A DNA stretch of 9,490 nt. Source: CAYLLT01 sp964591605. Lineage in GTDB: Bacteria > Planctomycetota > Phycisphaerae > UBA1845 > PWPN01. The DNA is taken from contig CAZQEN010000303.1 in assembly GCA_964591605.1 (NCBI GenBank), forward strand, positions 1 through 9,490. The letters are read 5' to 3'. The notes under the pieces were generated by a model. It had not been told where the DNA came from. It ran no database searches and was given only the letters and a program-made list of their open reading frames with translations. Position numbers and translations under genes: made by a program. Below are positions 1-6,574 of the stretch, piece after piece (within the stretch, counting starts at the first letter, position 1; every line of letters starts with the position of its first letter).

Positions 1-372
1 CCAACGACAAGGACACCTGTCCCGGCACGCCGGCCTGCGCGAGCCCGATCGACGCCGGCGGCTGCCCGAGCGACGGCGACGGCGATGGTGTGAAGGACGG
101 CTGTGACCAGTGTCCGAACACGGCATCCGGGAGTGCCGTTGATGCGAGCGGGTGCTCGACAGTGGACAGCGATGGCGATGGCGTGGCCAACGACAAGGAC
201 ACCTGTCCCGGCACGCCGGCCTGCGCGAGCCCGATCGACGCTGGCGGCTGCCCGAGCGACGGTGACGGCGACGGCGTGAAAGACGGCTGCGACCAGTGTC
301 CAGGTACGGCGGCTGGCGAGACGGTGGATGCCAGCGGCTGCACAGTGTCGCAAGAGGAGCCCGATGAGGGTG
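1..372 (+). repeat. Two tandem 186-bp units encoding thrombospondin type 3 repeats
   Basis: Bases 1-186 and 187-372 are tandem copies with a period of 186 bp (62 codons). The first 54 bases are identical. Over the next ~60 bases the only differences are third-codon changes (for example GCC/GCT, GAT/GAC, TGT/TGC), so the encoded Cys/Asp pattern is unchanged. Similarity then falls away after the VDASGC motif. The array probably continues left of the window. Confidence 0.85.
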
Positions 373-1037
373 GCCTTTCGGGTACGGAGACGGCGGACTC
401 CAGCGGCGCCTGCCAGTGTCTGGCTGAGGATGAAACAGGCGTTGTGCTGGCGAAGGTGATCGTGAGCAATGCCGCGCCCGGAGCGACCTTCTCATATGAG
501 CTGGACGACGCGGATGCCGGCCTGAGCGGGGCTCCGGGGCCAGGCAGCGGGACGTTTGCCGGTTTCGCCGGCGGAGTGGGTCTGGGGCGCACGCTCACCG
601 TGACCACGGCCGCCGCCGCCGGCACGTTCCAGGTGGTCATCAGCATCCGGTTTACCGCGGCCGAACTGGCCGGCCTGAGCATTGACCCGGCCAGCGCCGA
701 AATCTACGTGCTGGATGAGACCACCAACGCCTGGAAGCCCGCCGGCACCAACATCGGCGAGTCTCAGCCGACGGGCGTCGTCGGCCAGTCGGGCTACTTC
801 CGCGACGAGGACGGCAGCGTCACGTTCTGGACCATCCGCAACGAATTGAGCCAGTTTGCGGTCGGGGCCAGCCCGTCCGATAGCTCTACAGACCAGCAGG
901 AGCCAACCGACGGTGAAGAAGAGACGCCGGATCTCTGCTCATGGCTGGGCGGGCTCTGCGGGGCAGGGGCGGTTCAGGCTCTCGCGGCGACGCTGCTCGG
1001 GCTCATGCTGATGCCGGTGTGCCGGCGCCGAGGTTGA
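1..1037 (+). CDS. Thrombospondin type 3 repeat surface protein, C-terminal part (5' end outside window)
   Basis: The frame is open from base 3 and ends at TGA 1035-1037, so this is the C-terminal part of a longer protein. The first ~115 residues are Asp/Gly/Cys-rich repeats with DSDGDGV, DGDGDGV, DKDTCPGTP and DQCP motifs, typical of calcium-binding thrombospondin type 3 repeats in secreted bacterial proteins. A beta-rich segment of about 150 residues follows (roughly bases 430-860), rich in Thr/Val/Ala, which I cannot assign to a named family. An acidic Ser/Thr/Glu linker leads to a C-terminal tail with Cys-Gly motifs (CSWLGGLCGAGA), a short hydrophobic stretch (ALAATLLGLMLM) and a final RRRG. 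That layout resembles tripartite sorting signals such as GlyGly-CTERM or MYXO-CTERM, so I infer a surface-anchored protein. Its specific role is unknown. Confidence 0.85.
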   Translation, partial: NDKDTCPGTPACASPIDAGGCPSDGDGDGVKDGCDQCPNTASGSAVDASGCSTVDSDGDGVANDKDTCPGTPACASPIDAGGCPSDGDGDGVKDGCDQCPGTAAGETVDASGCTVSQEEPDEGGLSGTETADSSGACQCLAEDETGVVLAKVIVSNAAPGATFSYELDDADAGLSGAPGPGSGTFAGFAGGVGLGRTLTVTTAAAAGTFQVVISIRFTAAELAGLSIDPASAEIYVLDETTNAWKPAGTNIGESQPTGVVGQSGYFRDEDGSVTFWTIRNELSQFAVGASPSDSSTDQQEPTDGEEETPDLCSWLGGLCGAGAVQALAATLLGLMLMPVCRRRG

Positions 1038-1111
1038 AACACGGGCCTGGCCGTCGGTGGGAAGATGACAGATACCCTGGGGCCTGCACCTCAGCCGGTG
1101 GGGGGGTGCTA

Positions 1112-1134
1112 TTGCCCGGGCAAGCTGCTATAAT
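1112..1134 (+). promoter_or_regulatory. Extended -10 promoter with adjoining palindrome
   Basis: TATAAT at 1129-1134 is preceded by TG at the right distance (TGCTATAAT, 1126-1134), a consensus extended -10 element, which can work without a good -35; none is visible. Immediately upstream is a perfect 12-bp palindrome, TTGCCCGGGCAA (1112-1123), covering the spacer where a repressor or activator could bind. Transcription would start near 1141, leaving a leader of about 40 bases before the ATG at 1182. The regulator is unknown. Confidence 0.6.
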
Positions 1135-1181
1135 GCAGATGTCATCCATTCAGCGCCGCAACATGTCGTGAGGGGTTCATT

Positions 1182-3161
1182 ATGCGAGTTGCACCTGTTG
1201 AGCGACTATTCGCCCTGTGCGGGTTGGCCGCCGCAGTCGGTTTACCCGGCCATGCCTGGGCGCTGGATGCTTCGAAGGACTACGCAATCGTCGATGCCAC
1301 CCGGCCGTCAGGCGGCGGCGAGGCAAAGACCGACAAGGTCGGCTCACCCATCGATGCCATCCGCAACGCGGCCGATCCCTCGACGGCGGTCGATGCCTAC
1401 GCGAAGGGCATCGCCGCCGACCAGGACAACATGGCTCTGCGCGACGTCTTTGTGCAGAAGATGATCGCATTTGGCGTGCCGGGCATGGCCGAGCAGCAGG
1501 CCCGTGACCTGGTGCGCCACGATCCCAGGAATGGGCTCGCGCTGGGCGTGCTCGCGTATGCCGATGCGGCCCGCGGCCAGCTCACCACGGCCATGTCCCA
1601 TATCGCCTCCGCGCGGGACGCGCTTCCCGATCATGAATTCATCCAGCGGACCGGCGGACAGGTGCTCGCCTGGTATGACACGGTGGTTGATCCGTCCAAG
1701 GTTCCCGAACAGGTGAAACAGACTGCCCGGAATCTCAGAGACGGTCTTGCGGGCAAGGCCGCTTTTCAGGAGACGTATGACGAGGCGCTCGCCTACTACC
1801 AGCAGGTGAAATCCGAGCAGAGCCGCCAGGCCCAGTCGAACCAGCCGGAGACCGAGCCCGCCCGGCAGGAGGCGCCTTCCACCGCGCAGGATGCGGGCGC
1901 GCTGCCCCCCACAGAGGTGCCCGTCGAAGCCTCTGCCCCGCCGGCGTCGGACCCGTCATCCGTGGTGACCGCCGACAGCGGCAATGGTGAGATCCCCGTT
2001 GAACCCTACGCCGTTTCAGAGCCGGTGTATGTTCAGCCGTACGTCCAGCCAGTGCCTTACGTCTATCCGTATCCCGTGTACACGCCGACGTACTCCTTCG
2101 GCTTTTCCTACGGAAGCTACTACTGGCCTTACGTGCCGGACTACTGCGTCGGTCCGGCGTTTGTTCCGTTCGCTCCGTGGGGGTGCTACGGGGGCATCTT
2201 CGGATTCCGTCATCATTACTACGGCCGGTACGGACCTGCGTGTGTCCGCGGATACCGGGGCTTTGGGTTCGCCGGTTACCATCGCGGCTTCGGCCGCTAC
2301 GGCGGCTACGGTCCTCGCGTCACTCCCTATGGTTACTCTGGCATCGGCCGCCCCGGCGGCGTGAGTCACTTCGGCCAGGGTGGCCGGGGCGGCTTCGGCT
2401 TCACGTCTCCGCGGCAGTTCGGACGGGGTGGTCCGACGCGGGGCGGAAATCCGACGCCGATGGTCACACCGGGTGGGACGCGGGGTGGAATCTCGCGCGC
2501 GGCTGCCGGCACGGTCACACGCCTTCCGCAGGGTGGGCGCATGACGGCCGGGACGGGGCAGCCCGGGCGGATCACCGCCGGGACTGCGCAGGCGGGACGG
2601 AACACCGTGGCCACCGGTCGTACACCCTCGTTCCGTGGCGGCTCTCCCGCGGTGTCCAACCGATCTTCACCGCCGGGTCGCGCGGCTCCGTCATCCATCA
2701 GTCGCTCGTCGATGAGCCCCGGGCGCGTGGCCTCGCCCTCGTACAGCCGCTCGCTCACAACGCCGCGTCGGACCGCTCCGTCCGTCTCGAATCCCTCGCT
2801 GAGCCCCGGCCGAACAGCTTCGCCCTCTTACAGCCGTTCTCTGACCCCCGGACGCACATCCTCGCCGTCATTCAGCCGTTCATTCTCAAGAGGTGGTGGA
2901 GTGGCCTCGCCTTCTTACGGCCGGTCCTTCAGTTCGGGACGAAGCTCAGGCTCGATCCCCCGCTCCTTTAGCTCCGGGCGGACCTTCTCGTCGGGTCGGT
3001 CCTTCTCGCCGGGACGGTCATTCTCTTCTGGCCGGTCATTCTCGGCCGGCCGGTCGTTCTCGATGGGCCGCTCCGGAATGTCCTCCCGTTCCTTCGGTGG
3101 CGGCCGTTCGTTTGGCGGCGGCCGTTCATTTGGAGGAGGCGGGCGAGGCGGGCGCCGATAG
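1182..3161 (+). CDS. Secreted TPR-like protein with Tyr/Pro-rich and Gly/Arg/Ser-rich repetitive C-terminal half
   Basis: The protein has 659 residues. The ATG at 1182 is supported by a GTGAGGGG ribosome binding site (1168-1175) six bases upstream and by the promoter at 1126-1134. Residues 1-27 look like a signal peptide, with likely cleavage after AWA. Residues ~55-210 are Ala-rich and helical, reading like degenerate TPR repeats (ADPSTAVDAYAKGI, AEQQARDLVRHDPRNGLALG). Residues ~212-270 form a Pro/Glu/Ser linker. Residues ~272-350 are Tyr/Pro/Phe-rich (YVQPYVQPVPYVYPYPVY). From ~355 on it is Gly/Arg-rich, then built of PGRxASPSYSRSLT-like units and finally FSSGRS and RSFGGG units. The C-terminal half is strongly basic and predicted disordered. 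Similar Tyr-rich/Gly-rich secreted proteins are common in planctomycetes, with no known function. A scaffold or matrix role is only a guess. No enzyme motif is visible. Confidence 0.85.
   Translation: MRVAPVERLFALCGLAAAVGLPGHAWALDASKDYAIVDATRPSGGGEAKTDKVGSPIDAIRNAADPSTAVDAYAKGIAADQDNMALRDVFVQKMIAFGVPGMAEQQARDLVRHDPRNGLALGVLAYADAARGQLTTAMSHIASARDALPDHEFIQRTGGQVLAWYDTVVDPSKVPEQVKQTARNLRDGLAGKAAFQETYDEALAYYQQVKSEQSRQAQSNQPETEPARQEAPSTAQDAGALPPTEVPVEASAPPASDPSSVVTADSGNGEIPVEPYAVSEPVYVQPYVQPVPYVYPYPVYTPTYSFGFSYGSYYWPYVPDYCVGPAFVPFAPWGCYGGIFGFRHHYYGRYGPACVRGYRGFGFAGYHRGFGRYGGYGPRVTPYGYSGIGRPGGVSHFGQGGRGGFGFTSPRQFGRGGPTRGGNPTPMVTPGGTRGGISRAAAGTVTRLPQGGRMTAGTGQPGRITAGTAQAGRNTVATGRTPSFRGGSPAVSNRSSPPGRAAPSSISRSSMSPGRVASPSYSRSLTTPRRTAPSVSNPSLSPGRTASPSYSRSLTPGRTSSPSFSRSFSRGGGVASPSYGRSFSSGRSSGSIPRSFSSGRTFSSGRSFSPGRSFSSGRSFSAGRSFSMGRSGMSSRSFGGGRSFGGGRSFGGGGRGGRR
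2967..3146 (+). repeat. 18-bp tandem repeats encoding FSxGRS and FGGGRS hexapeptides
   Basis: Six 18-bp units occupy 2967-3074 (unit starts 2967, 2985, 3003, 3021, 3039, 3057), each encoding F-S-x-G-R-S/T. Three related 18-bp units follow at 3093-3146, encoding F-G-G-G-R-S and a degenerate last copy. A looser upstream array of PGRxASPSYSRSLT-type units lies at about 2670-2936. The units differ mostly at third codon positions, pointing to old duplication with selection on the protein. All lie inside the secreted protein's coding region. Confidence 0.85.
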
Positions 3162-3243
3162 CACTGCTTTCCGGCTGGGCGACCGGACGAGACACAGGAT
3201 GATGCCCGCCTGAGTGGCGTTCGATGTGACCACGCACCGACTC

Positions 3244-5724
3244 CTACGGCAAGCGGCGGTAGCTCAGCAGAGCTGCGCCCGGACGCGAGGTGATTTCGAC
3301 CGGCAGACCACTCTCCATCAGCACACCGGCCTCGAAAACGAGCGTCTTGTCGGTGTCCAGATCAGTGACGGCGTACTTCTGCGCTGCATGGAGGCCGTGC
3401 AGCTTGAGGTCGGCCACGCGATAAATGCTCTCCGCGCGGCGGAAGGCCTGAACGAATCCGTCGCCCTGGTCGGGGCGGTCGAATTGCCAGCCGATCCACG
3501 CATCGGCGGCGAGGGTGTACGCGGTGAGCGGGTAGTAGTCGCCGAAGAAGCACGGGGCGACCTGACGCCACTGCGACAGGAGCTTGCAGGCCTTCGCATA
3601 GTCGAGGTCGTTGCGCCGCATGTCGAAGCAGGCGGTGAAGTGGGGGCACATGACGCTGCGGAACATGTAGGCGTCGATCGCGCCTGTCCCCGTACCGTAG
3701 TAGGGCATCCACAGGGATAACGCATAGGTGTGGCCCTGGTTCCCCACCGGCTCGATGATGTAGTCGCTGCGAAGCAGGGGCACGCTGCGGCGAAGCGTCT
3801 CCAGGTCGTTGCGTCGGCCGCCGCTCGCACACGAGTCAATCAGCATGTTCGGATGACGCCGGCGCAGTTCATCCCAGTAGGCAAAATAGCCTTCGACGTG
3901 GCGGATTTCGGTGATGCCCTGGCGGTCCTCGGCGTCGGCGGCCCGCCAGTAGGGCAGCGGATCGATGTTGAAGTCCTGGCGGTAAAGGTCGATACCCTCG
4001 TCATTCAGCAGGCGATCGACGTGATCAGTCAACCATTCGCGGGCCGCCCGGTTGCCCAGGTTCAACAGTTTCTGCTCGCCATCGCGGCCGAGCAGCCAGT
4101 CGGATCGCTCGTAGAGCTTTGTCCCGGGCGTGACGCGCTCGGGCTCGAACCAGACGATCGTCCGGACGCCCCTGGAGCGGGCATGATCGCTGATGAACCG
4201 CAACCCGCCGGGGAAGCGGTTCGTATCCACCTCCCACGTGCCGGTGTTGGGCCAGCCGGTCTTGTTCCAGTACCAGCCTGCGTCCATCCACCAGTAGTCG
4301 AGCTTCATCCCCTCTTCGAGGTAACGGTCGACAAAGAGAATCTGGCTCCTGGTGTCGGCGTGGATCATTTCGCCAAACTGGTGGGAGCTGCAGGCGGCCA
4401 ACTGCACCGGCGGCAGGCTGCCCCCGGGTCGCGGAAGGTTGTGGGCCAGCATCCATCGACGCCAGATGTTCTGAGCGCGGAGCCAGCCGCCCTTGTAGAA
4501 CTGGACGACCGCCATCGGACTGCGGACCTCTTCGCCGGCGCGGAGCTTGAAGCGGGTGAGTTCCTGTCCGCCGCGAACGCGCATTCCCGTGGTTTCATCG
4601 CGAGTGAACCGCATCGACCACTGTCCCGCCCAACTGAGGACGACAATCGCACCTTCGTCCGGCCAACTGAGGTTGTAGTACGGGAACGCATTCTGAGTCG
4701 GCCGACCGCCCGTGTTGGCGAATGTCCTGTCACTGCCCGCGGGCATCGTGAGGACGTGTGGCTCGTAGCTGTCGGGTGTGCATTTGTCGCCGGTGTGGTA
4801 GTGCAGGATGCAGTCGCCCTGGGATGAACCGCGTAGTACGGTATCGATCGCCTGGATGGACTCGATCATCGGCGTGTCGGCCGTCCCGCCGTTCCTGAAG
4901 TGGAGCGTCCATTCGACCGTCGGGAAATCATCGTATGCCACAGCCACGCAGCGCACGGCCAGTTGCGATGTCGGGTCCGTCCAGGTTGAGGTGTACTGGG
5001 TGCGATGTTCGTCGAGCTTTCTTTCGTCGCGGCGCAGCGTCCAGTTCCTGGCGGTCGCGGCGAAAGGTCTGCCGTCGCAGACAAACGAGAAGGGGGGGTC
5101 GGCAGTCAATGGCTGACGGGTTTGGCCGAGAATCGGAAGGTCCCCCAGCCAGACCTCCTGTCCGTCGGTCAAGCTGACCCGTGCGTCGGCCCAGTCGGAT
5201 TGATCACAACTGATGCCGTCGCCGCCGTCACCGATCTCGAGTGTGAACTCGCGACTGCCTCCAAGATCCACCTTGACGGGCACACCGGGCATGCCTTCGT
5301 GCAGCAGCGGTGAGCGGAATGCTTCCCTGCCCGCTACGTTCACGGAAAAGACCACACTTCCCCGGCCGCCGGACGTCTGATCGTTGCTGTCCACGCCGAC
5401 GACGCCGGCAAACGTCTTGCCGGGACTCGGCAGACGCACGACGACTTTGCTGACGGCGTGGCAGTACAGACCGCGCTGGTACTCCTTCCCCGCGAGCCGC
5501 AGCGGTTTGCCGGCGCGGGCGTTGAGCTGGACGGGATCATGATTGGCCAGCACGATCAACCCGGCCTGCGGTGGTTCGGCGCGGGTTTCGCCCTTGAACT
5601 TGGCGGCGACCCAGCGCGCGGCCTCGTCCATCTCGGCGGGAGTGACGGACACCCCGTTGACCAGCGAGTGCAGCCCAAGACTGATCGTCATCGCCCATAT
5701 CGTGGTTCGAATCTGGCATCGCAT
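3244..5724 (-). CDS. Secreted alpha-galactosidase (GH36/clan GH-D type) with N-terminal NPCBM domain
   Basis: From the ATG at 5724 the protein has 826 residues; it ends at TAG 3244-3246. That start has AGGA eight bases upstream (5733-5736) and is followed by a signal-peptide-like segment (TIWAMTISLGLHSLVNG). Residues ~53-195 match an NPCBM carbohydrate-binding domain (YQRGLYCHAVSKVVVRLP, VGVDSNDQ). Residues ~200-430 resemble the beta-sandwich that precedes the barrel in GH36 enzymes. The catalytic barrel spans ~436-720, with YWWMDAGWYW, WFEPERV (~524-530), YRQDFNID with candidate nucleophile D584, and SCASGGRRND with candidate acid/base D640. A small beta domain closes the protein. It should hydrolyse terminal alpha-galactosides outside the cytoplasm. 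The exact GH family and substrate are inferred from motifs. It converges with the upstream + strand gene, 82 bases apart. The frame extends in phase to a TTG at 5961 (see separate entry). Confidence 0.9.
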   Translation of the reverse strand: MRCQIRTTIWAMTISLGLHSLVNGVSVTPAEMDEAARWVAAKFKGETRAEPPQAGLIVLANHDPVQLNARAGKPLRLAGKEYQRGLYCHAVSKVVVRLPSPGKTFAGVVGVDSNDQTSGGRGSVVFSVNVAGREAFRSPLLHEGMPGVPVKVDLGGSREFTLEIGDGGDGISCDQSDWADARVSLTDGQEVWLGDLPILGQTRQPLTADPPFSFVCDGRPFAATARNWTLRRDERKLDEHRTQYTSTWTDPTSQLAVRCVAVAYDDFPTVEWTLHFRNGGTADTPMIESIQAIDTVLRGSSQGDCILHYHTGDKCTPDSYEPHVLTMPAGSDRTFANTGGRPTQNAFPYYNLSWPDEGAIVVLSWAGQWSMRFTRDETTGMRVRGGQELTRFKLRAGEEVRSPMAVVQFYKGGWLRAQNIWRRWMLAHNLPRPGGSLPPVQLAACSSHQFGEMIHADTRSQILFVDRYLEEGMKLDYWWMDAGWYWNKTGWPNTGTWEVDTNRFPGGLRFISDHARSRGVRTIVWFEPERVTPGTKLYERSDWLLGRDGEQKLLNLGNRAAREWLTDHVDRLLNDEGIDLYRQDFNIDPLPYWRAADAEDRQGITEIRHVEGYFAYWDELRRRHPNMLIDSCASGGRRNDLETLRRSVPLLRSDYIIEPVGNQGHTYALSLWMPYYGTGTGAIDAYMFRSVMCPHFTACFDMRRNDLDYAKACKLLSQWRQVAPCFFGDYYPLTAYTLAADAWIGWQFDRPDQGDGFVQAFRRAESIYRVADLKLHGLHAAQKYAVTDLDTDKTLVFEAGVLMESGLPVEITSRPGAALLSYRRLP

Positions 5725-5961
5725 CAGCGGATTCCTGTCGACCTGACCGAGAACGCGGACTTCTGCGAAGACGTGCTCGATGCGTTCCTGCGGTTCTGGA
5801 TGGGCCTCTTCACGGGGTTCCGCGGCGAAGTCGACGATTCTGCCGGTGTGGTCATGTCCGGCGGCGACCTCGCTGGCCGGGTCTGGGGGCAGGTTCTGCG
5901 CAATCGGGTTCACCATGCCCCCGCTGGACCCGAACATCAGCCAGAACGGCAGTGTACTCAA
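5725..5961 (-). other. In-frame 79-codon extension upstream of the alpha-galactosidase start
   Basis: The galactosidase frame continues without a stop up to a TTG at 5961, with internal ATGs at 5937 and 5916. The extension reads like soluble protein (MVNPIAQNLPPDP, EEAHPEPQERIEHVFAEVRV) and shows no signal peptide. If it were translated, the signal-like segment would become internal. None of the upstream starts has a clear ribosome binding site, so the start at 5724 is preferred. The stretch may be a 5' leader, an N-terminal extension or the remnant of another gene. The + strand is also open here in codon-aligned register, so base composition does not settle the question. Confidence 0.4.
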
Positions 5962-6002
5962 TGGGCTGACGGGATCAATTGGTGCGTGTCTGCGGCCTGT
6001 CG

Positions 6003-6030
6003 GTTATAATTCGCAGGAGCAGCGTCTGAA
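6003..6030 (-). promoter_or_regulatory. Possible promoter for the alpha-galactosidase
   Basis: Read on the - strand, TTCAGA (6025-6030) and TATAAC (6003-6008) are separated by 16 bases, a fair sigma-70-type pair. Transcription would start near 5996, giving a leader of about 270 bases to the ATG at 5724, or about 35 bases to the TTG at 5961. The same site contains TATAAT on the + strand (6005-6010), but with no good -35 there. This is motif matching only. Confidence 0.3.
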
Positions 6031-6302
6031 TCGACCCGGACGCCAAAGAACCTCAACTGGCTCCGGATCTTCATGTGTTACCGGCGATTCGGTTGAGACG
6101 TAAGGGACGACGCATGGTCAGGTGTGAGAGGTTTCCGGCGCAGGCAAGCCAGAACACCCATGGCAAGCACGCTGTCAACCGGTTCACGGGCCGCGCGGCC
6201 GTTCTTCACCGGTACGCCGGCACCGCCGGTTGTCGTCAGGGATGTTCTCGGCGTTTCGGTTCGATCACGACAAGACGGTAAGCCTTCTGCCCGCAAGTTT
6301 TT
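6031..6302. other. Non-coding interval before the tRNA fragment
   Basis: No ORF here has a recognisable product or a convincing start. Short frames are open on both strands, as expected for GC-rich DNA. The sequence is rich in ACCGG/CCGGT words (near 6076, 6179, 6210 and 6225), the same core as in the hairpins to the right. I see no tRNA promoter with both boxes directly upstream of 6303. Confidence 0.5.
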
Positions 6303-6346
6303 GCGCTCGTAGCTCAGCAGGATAGAGCACCGGTTTCCTAAACCGG
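6303..6346 (+). tRNA. 5' half of tRNA-Arg(CCU), interrupted or truncated
   Basis: The 5' acceptor strand GCGCTCG (6303-6309) is followed by TA, a D-stem GCTC/GAGC (6312-6315 with 6325-6328) with loop AGCAGGATA including the invariant GG, then A, and a perfect 5-bp anticodon stem CCGGT/ACCGG (6330-6334 with 6342-6346) around the loop TTCCTAA. The anticodon is CCT, hence Arg(CCU). Directly after the anticodon stem there is no normal variable loop, T-arm or 3' acceptor strand: the next bases (GAGAATCTTTCAATTTC) do not pair. A matching 3' half may lie at 6547-6573. This is probably a disrupted tRNA gene, or less likely one with an intron-like insert. Confidence 0.7.
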
Positions 6347-6516
6347 GAGAATCTTTCAATTTCTTAGGAAAACCGATAGGTTTCCCCGCTGTGCCTACGC
6401 CGGTGCCTACAAGGTCACCGCCTACAAGAGTCGCCTACTTCTACAGACGCACCGGTTTCCGCAACCGGTGCTTATGCTGGCCGCGCGTCGGACAAAACAC
6501 CGGTTTACAAAACCGG
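6330..6516 (+). repeat. Three CCGGTTT/AAACCGG-type hairpins mimicking the anticodon arm
   Basis: Hairpin 1 is the anticodon arm itself: CCGGTTT-CCT-AAACCGG (6330-6346). Hairpin 2 is GCACCGGTT-TCCGC-AACCGGTGC (6449-6471), a perfect 9-bp inverted repeat. Hairpin 3 is CCGGTTT-ACA-AAACCGG (6500-6516), with the same stem as hairpin 1. Copies 1 and 3 also share the flanks CAC before and GGGNGA after. A fourth, imperfect hairpin, GGAAAACC-GATA-GGTTTCC (6367-6385), has one bulged A, and its left arm is complementary to the GGTTTCC of hairpin 1. Read as anticodon arms, the loops would carry CCT, CCG and ACA. They could be core-type recombination sites or tRNA-derived duplications. Confidence 0.65.
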
Positions 6517-6546
6517 GGGAGACGTATCTCAAGTGATTTGTTGGCA

Positions 6547-6573
6547 GGCGATTGTGTCGAGTCGCCCGAGCGT
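6547..6573 (+). tRNA. Candidate 3' half (T-stem and acceptor strand) of the interrupted tRNA-Arg
   Basis: GGCGA (6547-6551) and TCGCC (6562-6566) pair as a 5-bp T-stem. The very next seven bases, CGAGCGT (6567-6573), pair with the 5' acceptor strand GCGCTCG at 6303-6309, with one G-T pair at the end. The loop, TTGTGTCGAG, is 10 bases instead of 7 and only loosely resembles the usual TTCRANN, though GTCGAGTC is T-arm-like. No CCA is encoded. The position of the acceptor strand straight after the T-stem is what makes chance less likely. The abnormal loop keeps confidence modest. Confidence 0.35.
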
Positions 6574-6574
6574 C

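Noticed and set aside
3162..3243. Shared terminator between the convergent genes
   Set aside because: No stem followed by a T-run could be found on either strand.
3730..4827. Long + strand ORF (365 codons) opposite the alpha-galactosidase
   Set aside because: It is the codon-aligned antisense of a gene with clear domains and catalytic motifs, and its product matches nothing I recognise.
5702..5716. T-arm-like TGGTTCGAATC on the + strand, a possible tRNA 3' end
   Set aside because: The flanking bases do not form a T-stem and it lies inside the start of the galactosidase gene.
6330..6516. CRISPR array
   Set aside because: The repeats are tRNA-like hairpins at uneven spacing (about 121 and 49 bases) with no uniform spacers and no cas genes.
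6347..6546. Group I intron in the tRNA
   Set aside because: The insertion is outside the anticodon loop, and no conserved core words (such as the GACTA of the R element) are present. Only a guide-like complementarity supports it.
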